Shown here in pieces: positions 47,701 to 60,700 of a stretch of DNA of 64,000 nucleotides. Position numbers and translations under genes: made by a program. Origin of the DNA: Struthio camelus (taxonomy: Eukaryota; Chordata; Aves; Struthioniformes; Struthionidae); contig NC_090964.1 of assembly GCF_040807025.1 (NCBI RefSeq), positions 11,060,214 to 11,124,213 of the forward strand. The letters are read 5' to 3'. The notes beneath the pieces are model-generated. The model made no database searches. It worked only from the letters and a program-made list of their open reading frames with translations, and was not told the origin of the DNA. Every line of letters begins with the position of its first letter. Positions within the stretch are counted from its first letter, which is position 1.

Positions 47701-48040
47701 ATGGAGGCGGCGGGGGAGGGCGCCGGGCCGTCGCGGGACGCGCAGCGCCTGGTGCGTGGGGGCCGGGCCGGGGGCGCCGGGCGGGGGGCGCCGGGCGGGG
47801 CCGGGCGAGGCGGCGCGGCGCCCCCCGCCCGGCCGCGCCCCGCAGCGCCTGTGTCCGCCGTAGGTCGAGGAGCTGCGGAGCCTCCTGCGCCGCCTGGAAG
47901 CGCGGCAGCGGCAGCTGCGCGCCGGCATCGCCGCCTGCGACCGCCTGGCCGCCGAGATGGCCGCGCTGCGCCCCGGCCCCGGCCCCGGCCCCGCGCCGCC
48001 CGCCGGAGCCGCCTCGCCCGCCCGCGGCCCCTGCGGCTGA
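47701..48040 (+). CDS. C1orf122: C1orf122 homologue, small protein of unknown function, 2 exons
   Basis: Exon 1 is 47,701-47,751 (17 codons, donor CTG/GTGCGT) and exon 2 is 47,864-48,040 (acceptor GCCGTAG/G), giving 75 residues; the human protein is 110. The core segment with RQRQL, then IAAC and a following acidic/Met stretch matches human RQRQLLDTIAAC closely. Position and orientation, divergent from YRDC and upstream of convergent MTF1, also match. The middle is a predicted amphipathic helix rich in Leu, Arg and Glu that could be a short coiled coil. The C-terminus is Pro/Ala/Gly-rich and lacks most of the human tail. The start was chosen because it is the first ATG after the promoter and its frame joins exon 2. 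No function is known; the 112-bp intron is very short. Confidence 0.8.
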
Positions 48041-48640
48041 GGCGGGCTCGGCCCGGCCGGGCCCCCGCCCCGAGCCGCCCCGCCGCCGCCGCGGCAGCAG
48101 CGGGAGCCCCGGACCCACTGCGGAGCCCCCCGGCGCCGAGACCGCCGCTGCCCCTCTCCTGCGGCGGAAAGCGGGGCTGGGCCGTGCTCCGCGCTTGTGG
48201 GGAGACCCCCGCAGTCACCCCCGGCACCCCTTCCTTCCCTGAAGGCCTGATTTATTCGGAGTCAAACTTTGTTCTGTGTTCCCTGGTGCCACGAGCTTCC
48301 CTCCTCTTCCCCTTCTCTTTGCGCAAGGCGCTCCATACCTACCTCCTCCGCAGCAGGGCCGGTCAAACTACCTTCTTCCCCACTGGATGTTTTGGCCTTT
48401 CTCATTTCCACTACAGCTTCAGCCGGCTTACGATGGCCTCGGGCTACGCCCTACACGGAGCAACTGCAACTGTTTTACAGCCGTACAAGAGCTTCCTGCT
48501 ACCAAGAATGAGGATGCAATTCATAGATCCACAACACCTGCTCTTACTGAATGAACTTGAGGCTATAAAGTTGCTGAAGGTCGCTGCTGGTCCGGGAGGA
48601 AGGCGAGTGTGCTAAGTAAAATGCTGTTGTCAAAGCCGGA
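48041..48640 (+). other. C1orf122: Probable C1orf122 3' UTR
   Basis: GC content falls steadily after the C1orf122 stop. No AATAAA is found on the plus strand here; the best candidate is the variant hexamer AGTAAA at 48,615-48,620, followed by a GT-rich stretch. On the minus strand an AATAAA at 48,256-48,251 could serve MTF1, in which case the two transcripts would overlap tail to tail. Confidence 0.4.
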
Positions 48641-51600
48641 AAATTATTTTGTGACCTGATCTGTCGGGGGTGGGCAGGGAAGAACGTTCAAGATCGCCTC
48701 CCAACGAACTGACCGATATGCTGAGGAAAGACTATTATAACACAATGTTTAAATAAGCATTTAATTAGGATTCCATTAGTATTAATATTGCTTTCAATTC
48801 CAAAAAAGTTAATTTCCACTTCTTTGCAGATATTTCAAAGTACAATATTAACTTCATACAAAATGAGCAATTAAGCAAACACCATTATTTCACATTTTAC
48901 ATTCTTCAAAAAAATACAAATTCATATTTACTCTTTTTTGGGTTTTGGAGATGCTCTTCCTTTGGAAGTACTGTACCTGTAACTAACATCTTCACATTGC
49001 TCAATGTAAGCACGTTTGTTCCCATGTTTCATAGTTAAATAAATTCCTTTAATACCATACACACATTCTTGAAAAAATGGGGTTTGTTTTTTTCATCATC
49101 TCCAAGACCATTGCCCAGCTCCCCATACATGTCAAACAAAACAAAAGCAGTAAATAGACAACTTAAGTTTTCCCTAGACTTCCTGGTTTGACAATTATGC
49201 AGATGTCTATGCTGAAGAAAAAGTTCAGTAACTAACCAGGCTCAAGGTTAGCACATCCCTGCCCTCCTAGCTGACGCTAGTCTGTGTAAAATAAAACAGC
49301 ATCTACAGCTCTCTCTCCAAAACAAGGGTCAGACAGATAGCTTCGGTTTAATAGGCAAGTGGAAGGACACAAAGCTACACAGCAAGAAATACCAGCTACT
49401 GTAACTATGGTACTGCAAAAACATACCCTTGATTTTGCTGAAAAAGATCATATGAAAAAAATTTCTTGTAAGAAAAAGTAGAAACTGCATTTATTTGAGA
49501 AAGTGTACACTGCATAATGAACCAAATTTTGGCCAGCTTGCACACCACTGAAAGCATGGTGTGGGATTTTTAAACTAGTTCTAAGAACACACACACTTAG
49601 ACTATGTACACTACTACATAAATATCCAGTTTAATTTGCATTTCTCAGTGCAGACACAGAATCCAACTTCTAGAACATATGATATATATCAAGACAAGAC
49701 GCAAAAAGGTTAAAAGTTCAGCCCTGTCCATGAGTATCAACTACAGGTAACATTTATAAAAACTTGATGTTGTTTCCAAAATATGTTCAGGAGGAAAAAG
49801 TATACCAATTAAAAACTATGCAATCAGAAATTTGTAGGGTTTACTAAAGACATGCCTTTTCTTTTTTTGCGCCTTACAGTCCAAATTGACTCTTAACAAT
49901 TCTGCCCAGCTAGCTCTAAACGCATAGGACTTTTCATCCATAGATTTCGCAGCATTCACAAAGCCAAGTTTCCTTGTCCTGGTTTCACAGCTGAGGAAAG
50001 CGAGGCACAGAGGTTAAGTGATTCGCCCCACAGAGGTCCCACAGCTGCCAGCAGCAGAACAAAGGACACGACACCGAGGTCCCCCCGCTCTCCGTACTGG
50101 ACCTGGCTGCCTCTCATTTCAGTTGCCAGCTGTGCATTTCTCCCCATCCCCACCCCCCATCAGAGAATAGCTTTTCATCTCCAATCAACTTCAAGGCCAA
50201 TCGCGCCTTAACTAGTTTCCCCCAGCAGTTCTACAACCAACAGGCCAATCCTTAGTTCGCTCCCCGAGCCTTATTTAAAATTGGTGCAGGAAGAGTACTG
50301 TAAACAGTTCAACAATGTTGCTGCAGTTGCAAGAACAGTATCTGGGATGACTCTGCGGAGCGCCATCCCCCATGAAGTAAGGCAGATAACATGACATCAA
50401 AAACAATCTCGTGAAGACAAATTCTAAAGGTGCAATATGCCTGCTCAAGAACAGCTTGTCACTTCTGTTCACGCTTATGCGAAAGACCAGAGGGGAGGAC
50501 AAGGTGAAAGGACATAAACCAAATGAACATCGGTGTTAAAAGGTACTGACTTCTATCAGAAGTGACAAGCAGCTCACCAGAAAGCATGAGAGAAAAGGCC
50601 GGCTAAAGCACAGTGCTCTCAGTGGAATATTTGCATAGATCGGACTTTTGCTAATGATGCATAATTTCTCTTGGGTACAGACAGGGTAGGGCAATATGTC
50701 ACTGAGCTAGTTACTATTTATATATATTTATACATATTCAGTTAGACAAACACAGACAGACTGACCACATGGGACAATGATCTTTAGCTACAAGTATTGC
50801 ACCAAGTTAAGTGCTTATCTTTGCACACCCCTGTTAACTTTTACTCAGAGCAAAAATAAACTTTGTGAAAGTATATACAAAAGAAATTGCAGCAATTGGG
50901 TTAAAGATAAAATAACCTAAAGTGCATTTTAGATACCAGTATGAGGTTCTGCAAACTAGTCTTTCTGGACACAGTCAGCATTACATGAAGTGCCCAATTC
51001 GTACTATGCTCTATATAATTCAGTACCAGCATTTAAACAGTGCTGATTTTCCATCCCTCTACCATATACAAGCATGAAAAGCAACTTCTCCAGCTCTCAG
51101 CTGCGTGCCAAGCCTGTATGCTTGGGTCACTCACTGCTTGGCCACTAAAGCTACTGATGTTGGTAATCAGATCCGTTTTACATGTTTTGGCTTCTGCACC
51201 CGGCCAGAAACTGTAAGTAACCAAATCAATCCTCACAAGCCATAAAACAGTAAATGCTTTAACATAGAATGACTTGGAGCAGTGCAGTTTCGCTCTCTGC
51301 CTGGTAATTAAAGGGATTCATGAAATGCAGATTTTTCAGAGGGAGGGTACACTGATCTCAGAGGCTCTGACGTATCAACAGAACATGCCCCTTCCTGGGA
51401 GTCCAATGTCTTACCCGATCTACAATGGTAGAAGCTCCACTCTTCATTAAAAATGTTATTGTCAATCTATTAAATGCTGGGGTACGGAGGAGAAGGATAG
51501 AAACCTCTCTGGCACTGAGGAATCTCGGAGCTTTACTGTGATTGCCCTTTTTTGCTAGCTGTTCACAGATCTCCTTCCATCCGAGCGTGTTAACGACGAC

Positions 51601-54600
51601 CCCAGCAGTACAACGTTCAATTACACAGTGCCAGGGACGATGCAAGTGTCCACTGTGAGACATTATAATGAGATACATGCAGCATTGAACATTCTTGAAA
51701 ACAGACCCATGATTAAACAAAAAAGCAAGGAAATTTCCCAAAGTGATTGGGTGGGATGCACGTTCCACGGCAGGGCAGCCTGCGCGCTCACACAGTCACG
51801 CTCTTCTTGCCTCCTTACAAGCTCTCACTAGTTTCACCCAAATCACAGCCTGTCCAATGTAAGTATAAGAGGCTAGGCGCAAACCCAATGCACCTAAAAG
51901 GATAAGCTTGGAACACGCTGCTTTTCCTACAACACACCAGTAGAAAACAGTAGCTATGAAGAGAAAACAGCAGAGGGGTTAACCTCCAACACACACTCAG
52001 GAAGGACTCACGCAACATCTCACTGCTGCCAATCACCTCATTTCCAAATGAGTTTCCAATTTCAAAGCCTTTGGTAGATTCTTTTACTCATCTCTATCAC
52101 AAAGGGGTTTCTGAAGATGCTCTCAGGCCCAATCACAAGCTTGTTTTAGGTGGACTAATTCACTGACTAGCAAGAGTAAAATGCTTCCCTGAAGGATAGG
52201 AAAACTCAAAAGAGGTTGCCAAATCCCTCCATCGTCACGTTTCAGGCCAAATCTGCTACCCTTATCCCCACCAGAGAAAACCCCACAACTCCAGGGGAAT
52301 CTACATGCTCCTGTATTAGCACACTCTCTCACATGCACACACATGCGCTCATGCACGCGTCTATGCGCCTCAAATGAGACCGCCACGCTGTGCCAAAGGA
52401 AAAGGCGCAAGTCCCTCAGAAGGGCCTGTGCCCCATGGGGAACCCCCGCGCAGCTCCAGACTCCCCTCACATTGCTCGAAGCACAATTTGACGCAAGACA
52501 ACCGGCAGAAGACTCATTGCGCGGACAATCCTAGCCACACGGACTTGAGCCTGTTTCTTTGTGTTCAAAGCAGTTCTTGCTGCCATGCAACCCAACTGCA
52601 TCACAAACCAATACTGAGAGAGGGAAGAAAAAAAAAAAGCGCCAACATCTCACTGCTGTCCTGTAGGGATTACCATTACGGGAAGAAAACAAAATGCTTT
52701 GTTAATCCACATTTTATGGACGCAAACCTTATTGCTGCAGGACCCACATCCCTGCTGTGTTACATTGCACAGCACTGCAACGTGAGCCAACACCCACAGG
52801 GAGAAAATACCATCAGTACGTTTCCAGTCCAGTTGGTGCCCCTAAGCTCTTGTCACTGCAATTACCAAAACACAGTGCTTTGCCCTAGAAGGGACGTGAC
52901 CCTTTCCAGGCACAAAGCATCCGTTACGCTGCCTCTCCTCCCTCTTATTCATCCTAATAGGACACAATTTTACCTTTCCACTTTTAACAACAGAAAGCAG
53001 TTGTCAGAGGGGTGAAAAGCCAGTTCCCTTCAGCCCATTTCTGTCCGTGTTGCGGCAGTGCACTTGCAAGGGAATAGAAAGTGAGATAGATTAAGCCACT
53101 GTCTCAGCTAAGACTGACAGTGGTGTTGGTAAGGCTACACAGAGCATGTCAGAAGAGGGTTAAAAAGCCTACCAATCATCAGGTAAATGGGGGAGGTCTG
53201 GCTGCACTCACAGGATTTTTTCCCCCCAACAGACGCAGAGAGCAGCTTTGATCCGATACAAACAAGAGGAGGGAAAGATCTCTGTCCACTAGGAGTTTGC
53301 CTTCCTAAATTTAGTGGGCAGAAACGCTCCACATAAATTGGCTTACAGTCATTATCTTTGTATCTCACTATTGACAACACTGTAAACTGAATAAAGACTA
53401 TTTAATATTCTTTTCTTTAACACAAAAAGACTGACAGCCAAAGCCAGACAGATGGATAAAACACTATAAAATTACATCTTTTAAAATAATGCAGCATAAA
53501 TAAACCATTTAGAATGAGACTGCATTTATTGCAACATTACAGGCTTTTTGGTGGAAGGGGGGGGGTTGTGTTTTATTTACCCTGAGTAGGTTAGAATATA
53601 GACTTTCAGTTTAATATGAAAAACTACTACGTTGTGTAACATCTTTTAGTCAAGAAATAGCCCCGTGCACAAAAAGCTGGCATTGCAGTAGGTTGGAGGC
53701 AGATTCAGGCAGAAATTATATAGCTTAACTGAAAAGAGGAAGCATTCCCAGACGCCTAAAGGATGGACTTGCTGAATTCAAACTCAGTTTATGTTGAATC
53801 ATTCTGAAAGGTTTCACAGAGTTCTTGACAAAAGATGAGAGTAACCAGCAAAGGCACCGTGCTCCTGATTAAACAGTCGGGTTTTTTTTTTTTTCTTTTT
53901 TTCCCCTCTTAAGAGGACGACTTCTTTCTGAACAGAGCCAAAAGAGTCAAAAGAGCAGCAGGCACCGAGCTGACTACGTTTGGAGCTCACTGCATTCTTC
54001 AGAGGCAAAGAAAACAGACTCTTCTGAATAAGCAGGGGCTCTGACTGCATTTCCATATTGTGAAGCAGTGTGTCTGCCACCACACTTTGCAAGTCCTAAT
54101 GAAATTAAATGAATAGATCTATCAGGAGCACAAGTACTTTGTGCTCTACTGAAGTAAACTCCCCAAAAGCTTCTGTTGGCTTTAGTAATAGTGTTAGTAC
54201 AATGTAAACCCAGGCATCACCTCCCAACTCAGTGATGGAACAATCGCACTCCAGTAAAATTGAAGATAAAACATTTCCTACTATAAAACTATCTTCTGCT
54301 ACAGCAAATTCCTTTCCTGGGCTCCCCTTATAGTGCATGGTTAGTATCAGACGTAAGAGATAGAAGAAAATTATAGACCCAGGGAGTTGTAACAAAGACC
54401 CACTCGCTGCCAGTACCTTAACCCCAAACATAAGTGATGTGCAACTGGAGACAGACAAACTAACCCCCCTTTTTCTCTTTAAAATCTGTTTGCACACGAG
54501 TAACCTTAATTTCCGTGTTCACATATGACAAGCAAAAGTGACAGACAGTGCAGCCAAAACAGTTCATATATAACTTAGCTTTTTTTTGCCTTTTCTTTTC

Positions 54601-54787
54601 TTTTTTTTTTTTTAAAGATAGATTCTTAAAGATGGATGTACCTGGGACGTGACTAAGATGACATCTGAGAAGCAGAAATAAGCCACAAAACTTCCAAATA
54701 GGAAGGGAAAAAAAATTGATCCTTCAGTTTCTGCTTCTAAGCAGGAGGGTTTTACCCTCCAGGTGCAAAGGAAAATCTGGAACATCT
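48641..54787 (-). other. MTF1: MTF1 long 3' UTR (probable)
   Basis: About 6.1 kb of AT-rich, gene-free sequence lies directly downstream of the MTF1 stop on its strand. Minus-strand AATAAA hexamers occur at several places (for example 49,495-49,490 and in the 53,520-53,580 region), so several 3' ends are possible. The tract contains A/T runs and a MIR fossil at about 49,970-50,115. No open frame resembles a protein. The true 3' end cannot be fixed without transcript data. Confidence 0.5.
49970..50115 (+). mobile_element. MIR-type SINE fossil
   Basis: The segment follows the 3' half of the MIR consensus in order: a TTTCACAG-CTGAGGAAA block (consensus TTTACAGATGAGGAAACTG), GAGGCACAGAG, GTTAAGTGA-TTCGCCC, GTCCCACAGCT, and an AGCAGAAC...GAGGTCCC stretch standing for the GCAGAGCCGGGATTCGAACCC part. 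It is diverged by small substitutions and gaps, as expected for a very old amniote SINE. It lies opposite to MTF1 transcription. Confidence 0.8.
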
Positions 54788-57700
54788 TCATTTAGAGAAG
54801 CTGCTATTCAAACCAATTTCTTCCTCACCCTGCAGTAGTGCTTCAATTGGAATTATATTAGATGGGGTTTCAGGGCTTTGGAGGGACAGGAAGTCCGATA
54901 CATCCATGGCACTTAATGTTTCAGTCTGAGAGTCTGAAGGGTTAACTATCTGACTGCTCTGCCCACATGACGGAGAAGGGGAAGAGGAAGGAAAGGTCTG
55001 AGGCTGCAGCTGAGGAGCTGTTTGCTCAGGTGAGGAACATTCCTTCTTACTGGTGGCTTTGTCCTTGGCAGAGTCTCGGCAGGCACACTGACACTGGCAG
55101 GCCTCCTCCTGCTTTATAATAATGACAGGAACACTGAGACCAATCTGCTGAACAGGATTTCCTAGAGGTGAAACAAAGACAAAACACATAAGAATTGCAT
55201 AACTTCACATCAGGGGAAGACAAATCATCTTTGTTATATTAGATTGTATGCACCTTGCAGCACAGATTATATGTTCATTTAAGCACAATGTATATTTTTG
55301 GTAGATCATAAGTAAAAAAGAAAGTCATTGCTACTGGAAATAATAACAAGGAAAGAGGGACATAAGCAATTAATATTTCAATCCTAACAAGAGGCCGTGA
55401 AAACAGAGTTCAAGTAAGCAGCATACCGACAATATGCTCAACTAAAGAAAGCCAGAGATGTGGCAGCAAGGTTTAATCCAATGTGCTCCTGACCAGTTAT
55501 CAGAGTGACATGAGCGCAGCAACTTCTTTGTTGCTGAATATGCATTAAGTGGACAAGTAACAGCCAAACATCCTAGTTTCAAGCATCAGTCACAGCTTGT
55601 AGGATACAGGAGGACTAGGCACAGTTGCAGGAAGGTACTCAGCCTCTCCAACAACTCACAAAGCAAGCTTCTTGCTCCTTACAGATCTAAGGGGTATCCC
55701 ACAAAAGCACTAAATCACTCTGAGGTTTGCCACTCAGGGCTGGTAGAAGGTACTTTCAACCTGTTCTGTGAGCCAGGCATCAGCAGTCTGGCCTAATTTT
55801 TTATACAGCATGATATACCACCTCTTTCTCAGTCACCGTGACTTTTACAGCTTAAAATCCTATAAAGAGTGACGTTCTAATGCTCCCAGTCTCCGCACAC
55901 TAGTCTTCGAGAATGACGATACAGAATTACATCAGCAACTCTCCTCCTTAATGCTAACCCACATATTTTCCTGTTTATTTTCTCTAGTCTGCTTTCCTCT
56001 CTCATCACTTTTCCTGTGCTGCTTTCCTTACCTGGTTTTCTTTCCTTTTCACAGTCTAAGTTTTAAACTTATGTGCTCTCTTTTGGCTACGATTGATTCT
56101 TACTTGCCATATACTATTTTATGTAGGAAGCACGTTATAGAACAGAACTACTACAGTTGTATGTTATTGATATGAATCTCACTAACAGCGCTTACCAAAA
56201 ACAGCAGCTAAAGCACTGATTAAATTTAATAGTTTACTAGCTTTTTCATATCTTCACTTAAAAGAATAAAAGATAAATTATACCCTTACTTTTCTGCCTT
56301 TTATCCTTCTATATACATTCCACTGAAGTACCATTTATTTTTACAAAATGTTAGATTTTTATAAAATACTAATTTTTTTTTTTTTTATAAATACTGGACC
56401 TAATTTGTGAACTGGGAATCTTGCAAGTAGAGGAACTACTACAGGACAGATCTCAACACAAAGCCATGAGTCTACAGCAGACTGCGTTTACCTCAGGAAT
56501 ATAAAAAAATTGAAAGAATTTTCTTCAACATCTCCTCTAGCAATTACATCACCACAAATCCTGGTCAAGCTAACACCACTGCAAACAAAGAGGAAGGGAG
56601 AGAGAGGAGAGAGAGCAGAGAGAGAGAAAAGTAGATCAGTGTCAAACATGCTTACCTGTGTTGCCAGCTACTGGTAACGCAGTAGTAAAAAAAACCTTTT
56701 CTACTACTTTTGGAACTTGTGGCTTAAAAAACAAAAAGGAAAGAGAAAAAAAATACATGTGAGTCAATTCAAATCAAATCTCTACTCAAGCTCTAAACAG
56801 CTGCAAGTAAAAGAGACATACACACATTCCAAAGACAGCAAACAGGAAAACTAATAGAAAATTGTACCGTTTGGCTTGGTTCTTCTGGGCTATGTCTTGG
56901 CTACCCCAAAACTAAGACTATTGTTTCAGTAGTCCTAAAGATGGTGAGTAATCTCCTCCTCCTGTATGCTTGTTAACACAGCTTGCAGTTTTTGACAATT
57001 AAATTACTGAATTCTTAACCAAAACTGTTCTGCTTACTCATACTGTTTGTACCTGCAGCCATTCCTTCTTGACCATTTGCAAGTGAGAAAACCTGAAAGG
57101 GGCAACAGTAATGCTTAGAGATAAAACACTTGAAGTCTCATATATCCATATTCACTGGAGAAGCAGGCACATCCTGTTTTCCCAGAAAACTTTTCACTGT
57201 CTTTATCAGGCTACTTCTATTTACAAGGCAACAAGGTTAAATTAGGAAGAGACAGAGATTACGGAATGTCTAAACACAGAAACTTTACAGAATTTGTTGT
57301 GCTTCTACTTGTCAAAAGGATAGATTAAAAAACACACATATTCTCAGGACATATAGTGCAGTGTCCTGGATAAAGCAGGGTGGCATCTGCTATGAGAAGT
57401 TTGTCACGGGGAGAAAGAAGAAAACAAGATTTTCCTGCACTCTGGATTCCTCTATCTATTCTCTATTTCTCTACGTATTTTACAGGCTGCATTTGGAACT
57501 TGCCTATATTTATATTACTGTGCTAAGCATTATACAATACTGAAGCAGATACACCCTGGTTTGCATCTTACAACTCCAGATCCGAGCCTCCTTCCTTACA
57601 AAAGCAAAGCCTTTAGATTCCAGGAGGAACAGGTATGGTCCAAGCTGTTTCAGAGCAGTGCTAGATGTACTAACCATTTGTTCTTGGCTTTGTGGAGAAC

Positions 57701-60700
57701 CAGTGGCACCATTTAAAATCCATTGTAAGTTTTGCTCTCCCATGACAATGCTGGACTGCAGAATAGCAGTGCTCTGAGAAGGAGTAATTGTTATAGTTGG
57801 ATTACTGGTCAGAACAGAGTTTGCACCAACAGGCACAGTCTGAACTACAGCTGGCAGGGGCTCAGTGGCACTTGATGCTGCTGGGGCAGATGCCCCAGCA
57901 ACCACTGAAAGTCCTTGTACAATGGGCTGTGGTGGTGTTTGAGTGTGCTGCAGAAAGTCTTGGTGACTGGCTGCAAACTGTGTGCTGTGAGGAACAGGCA
58001 CTTCTGGGGATTGTAAAACAGTTGCAGGATTTCCAAATGCAGCTTGTTGTGAGCTGGTTCCTATGGAGGAGGGAGCAGCAGGTGCTGCTGAGGCTTGTAG
58101 TGCTGAGTGCGACGGCTCAGAGATGCCAAGCTGCAGTACGAGTGGAAGTGACAACGATGCTGCATCTCCTGCAGAAGGCGGAACAGCAGTAACTGAGTCG
58201 GCATCACCATTATAACCTTCAATCAAGGCAGCTGACAAAACAAATAAAGAACAAAATATAAATACATCAGTTCTAAGGTCTGAATAAACACCTTTTCTCA
58301 ATGAACCTGAACACATTCAGCCTCACATAGCAGCTAGCTAACAGATCCCTGCTAAGAAAAGCATTACCACTTTTGCATCTTCAGACTAATGCTCAAAACA
58401 TGTAACACTAGACAGTGAATCTAAAAGCAGGTCCAAATTCAGGAGGCTGGTAACGCTGAATACCACACACAAGTTGATCAGCCCCTTTAACTCTCTCTAA
58501 TAAGCTACCCTATTAAACCACAGAAAGGTTTATATACTTCATGTAGTTACATCAAGAGAGGAAGCTGGAAAACAATAGTTGGAAAGACCAAGCACATCAA
58601 TGTCACCATTTGTATGACAGCATGCTGTAAATATGATGCCAGTTCCAGCATCACAGTAATCTTTATTCTGAGATGTTGAATTAAGCAAATGCAAGGAGAG
58701 GGGGAAAATTGCCTAAAAGCTTTCTGTTACAATACTGCAGCTACAATTCGTACCTGTCTGCTGAGAGTCTTCCTGATTTGCAGTATGATCTGGGCTCTGA
58801 AACATAGACTCAAAGATGCTTGCTGGTGAGATTGTGCTAAGGTCTTGTCCATGTGTCTGGTGAACAGAAAACAAAGAGGACAATGTTAGATAATGCTGTA
58901 TCTCAGGTCTCCATAAACTCTGCACAAATCCCAGTTCGGTAGCATATGAACATCAGAAACACCTGTCCAATTAATCAGCTACCTTCAGGAAGGGCAATGT
59001 ATTTTATGTACCAGCATAAAGCGTAAAAGATGACACTCACTTTTTATTACCTACAATCAAATTTACCAACAAAATGAGCAAGCCCTTTAAAAGTCAAACA
59101 TTCTTCTGCGTCTATATTTTGTTTAACCCTTGTTAGAAACAGAAACATACGTTAATTTGGTCTTGATCGTTTGCAAAATTTTTTCTGGAGCAGTAACAAA
59201 GTAGCTCTGCTTAGATTACCTCCTGCGCTATGCACTATTGTCACCCACACTGCTCTAGCAACAGAATTTATCAAAAAGCTCTGCATGCTGTCTCCATACC
59301 GAGGCAGCAAACAAGGCCACAGCTTGATCAGTATATAATTTTCTTCCACGTAAAATTTAAGTCACCAACAAGCAAGAACATTTTTATGGTAAAATCAGAT
59401 GCAGAGCCTTTAAAAACAGTTTTAAAACAGTGAATATTTTAGAGAAAAAAAATCCCTCTTTTTCACTCTGCTATCCTGCTTTAAGACTTGAGTCATTTGT
59501 AATAAAAAGCCAAAGCTCTGTGCTAAAAATGCCAAAGTGCAATTACTTCCTCAAGAGGCATTTTAAGTACTTACAAGTTTATTCCCAGCTGTACTCGCAA
59601 AAAGATGCAATCTCTTTAAATAACACCTGGAGCCTAATCTCTAATAACCTAATTAAATGACTGTGTCAGATATCAATTTATTCTATGTAAGTGACACGAC
59701 TAATACCTACAAAAAAAACAGGCATGGCTGGGGAAAATATCCAAATAGCAGATATTAAGACAGTTTTAACACATAATATACCAGTTCTACCCCAAAATAA
59801 GGGTTCTTTTGGCAACAGGTTTCATGAAGGTCTTATATGGCTGTACAAAAAGAATAGCTTGCCTTAATATTTGCTTATCTGTATTCCTACCTGAGGCCTT
59901 TGAGAGGCAAGCTTGCCAAGCTTAGTCTGAACATGCACAAACTCCCCACTAAAGCACAAGAAACATGCTGTATAGTATGTCAGCTGGTTACCCACTTTAC
60001 CTATTGGTCAGCAAGTTCTAATCTGGCAACTCAGTTCTGACCATGGCCACATCTCGCTTTCCTTGTGATTTTACATAAAAACAGGTATATGCATATGCTG
60101 TGTAATACTATAATACTTAATTTGCATGTAGTAGTCACTCTAAACCAATTCATTCTGACCAATCAAATATTAGAATGCTAGAATTATTTTATTTTGAGGA
60201 AAACTGTCCCCTACCTAATAAAAACAAGAGCAGCATTGGACAGAGAAAGTTAAATTCATGTATGCTACTATCATGAGTCCAAATCACAAGTATTGTTAAA
60301 CATTCCAAATCAGACAGCAATAACATGCCACATTGGCAGAGCATGAAATTCAAATGTAAAGTACTCAGCAGGGTGTGTAAGAAACATACATATTTGTCAA
60401 GAGATAGCCTTTGCAGCCCGCTGAAAAGACACAAAAAAAAAAAAAAGTAGCGTTCAGCGCATCTAAAACACACCAATCCAAAGTCACTTATTCTGTAACA
60501 GAGTATATCTTCTCTGCCAGCAAAAGAAAGTTTCAAGGAGAGAATGCTGGATGACAGAACAAGTGACAGAAGCAGCTAGTCATGTAGATCTAATTTTCTG
60601 TGTTCTCATGGAGAGGGAAAGCACACTGTTAGAAAAAAACAGATCTCAAATGATGGGTGAGGCAATTAAGAGAGAGTAACTCACTGGATTAGAGTTCTCC

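Larger units (their letters stand above)
46790..48200. promoter_or_regulatory. CpG island spanning YRDC and C1orf122 starts
   Basis: Extreme GC and CpG density from about 46,790 to 48,200 covers the first two YRDC coding blocks, the shared promoter, and all of C1orf122. Long open frames on both strands here are compositional artefacts. Confidence 0.8.

Noticed and set aside
46788-48615. Long plus-strand frames across the YRDC/C1orf122 island
   Set aside because: They are antisense or frame-shifted shadows in GC-rich DNA. Only the two-exon C1orf122 model matches a known protein.
57510-58316. Extension of the large MTF1 exon beyond 57,675 and 58,231
   Set aside because: Splice sites and match to human MTF1 define the exon; the extra codons are intron.
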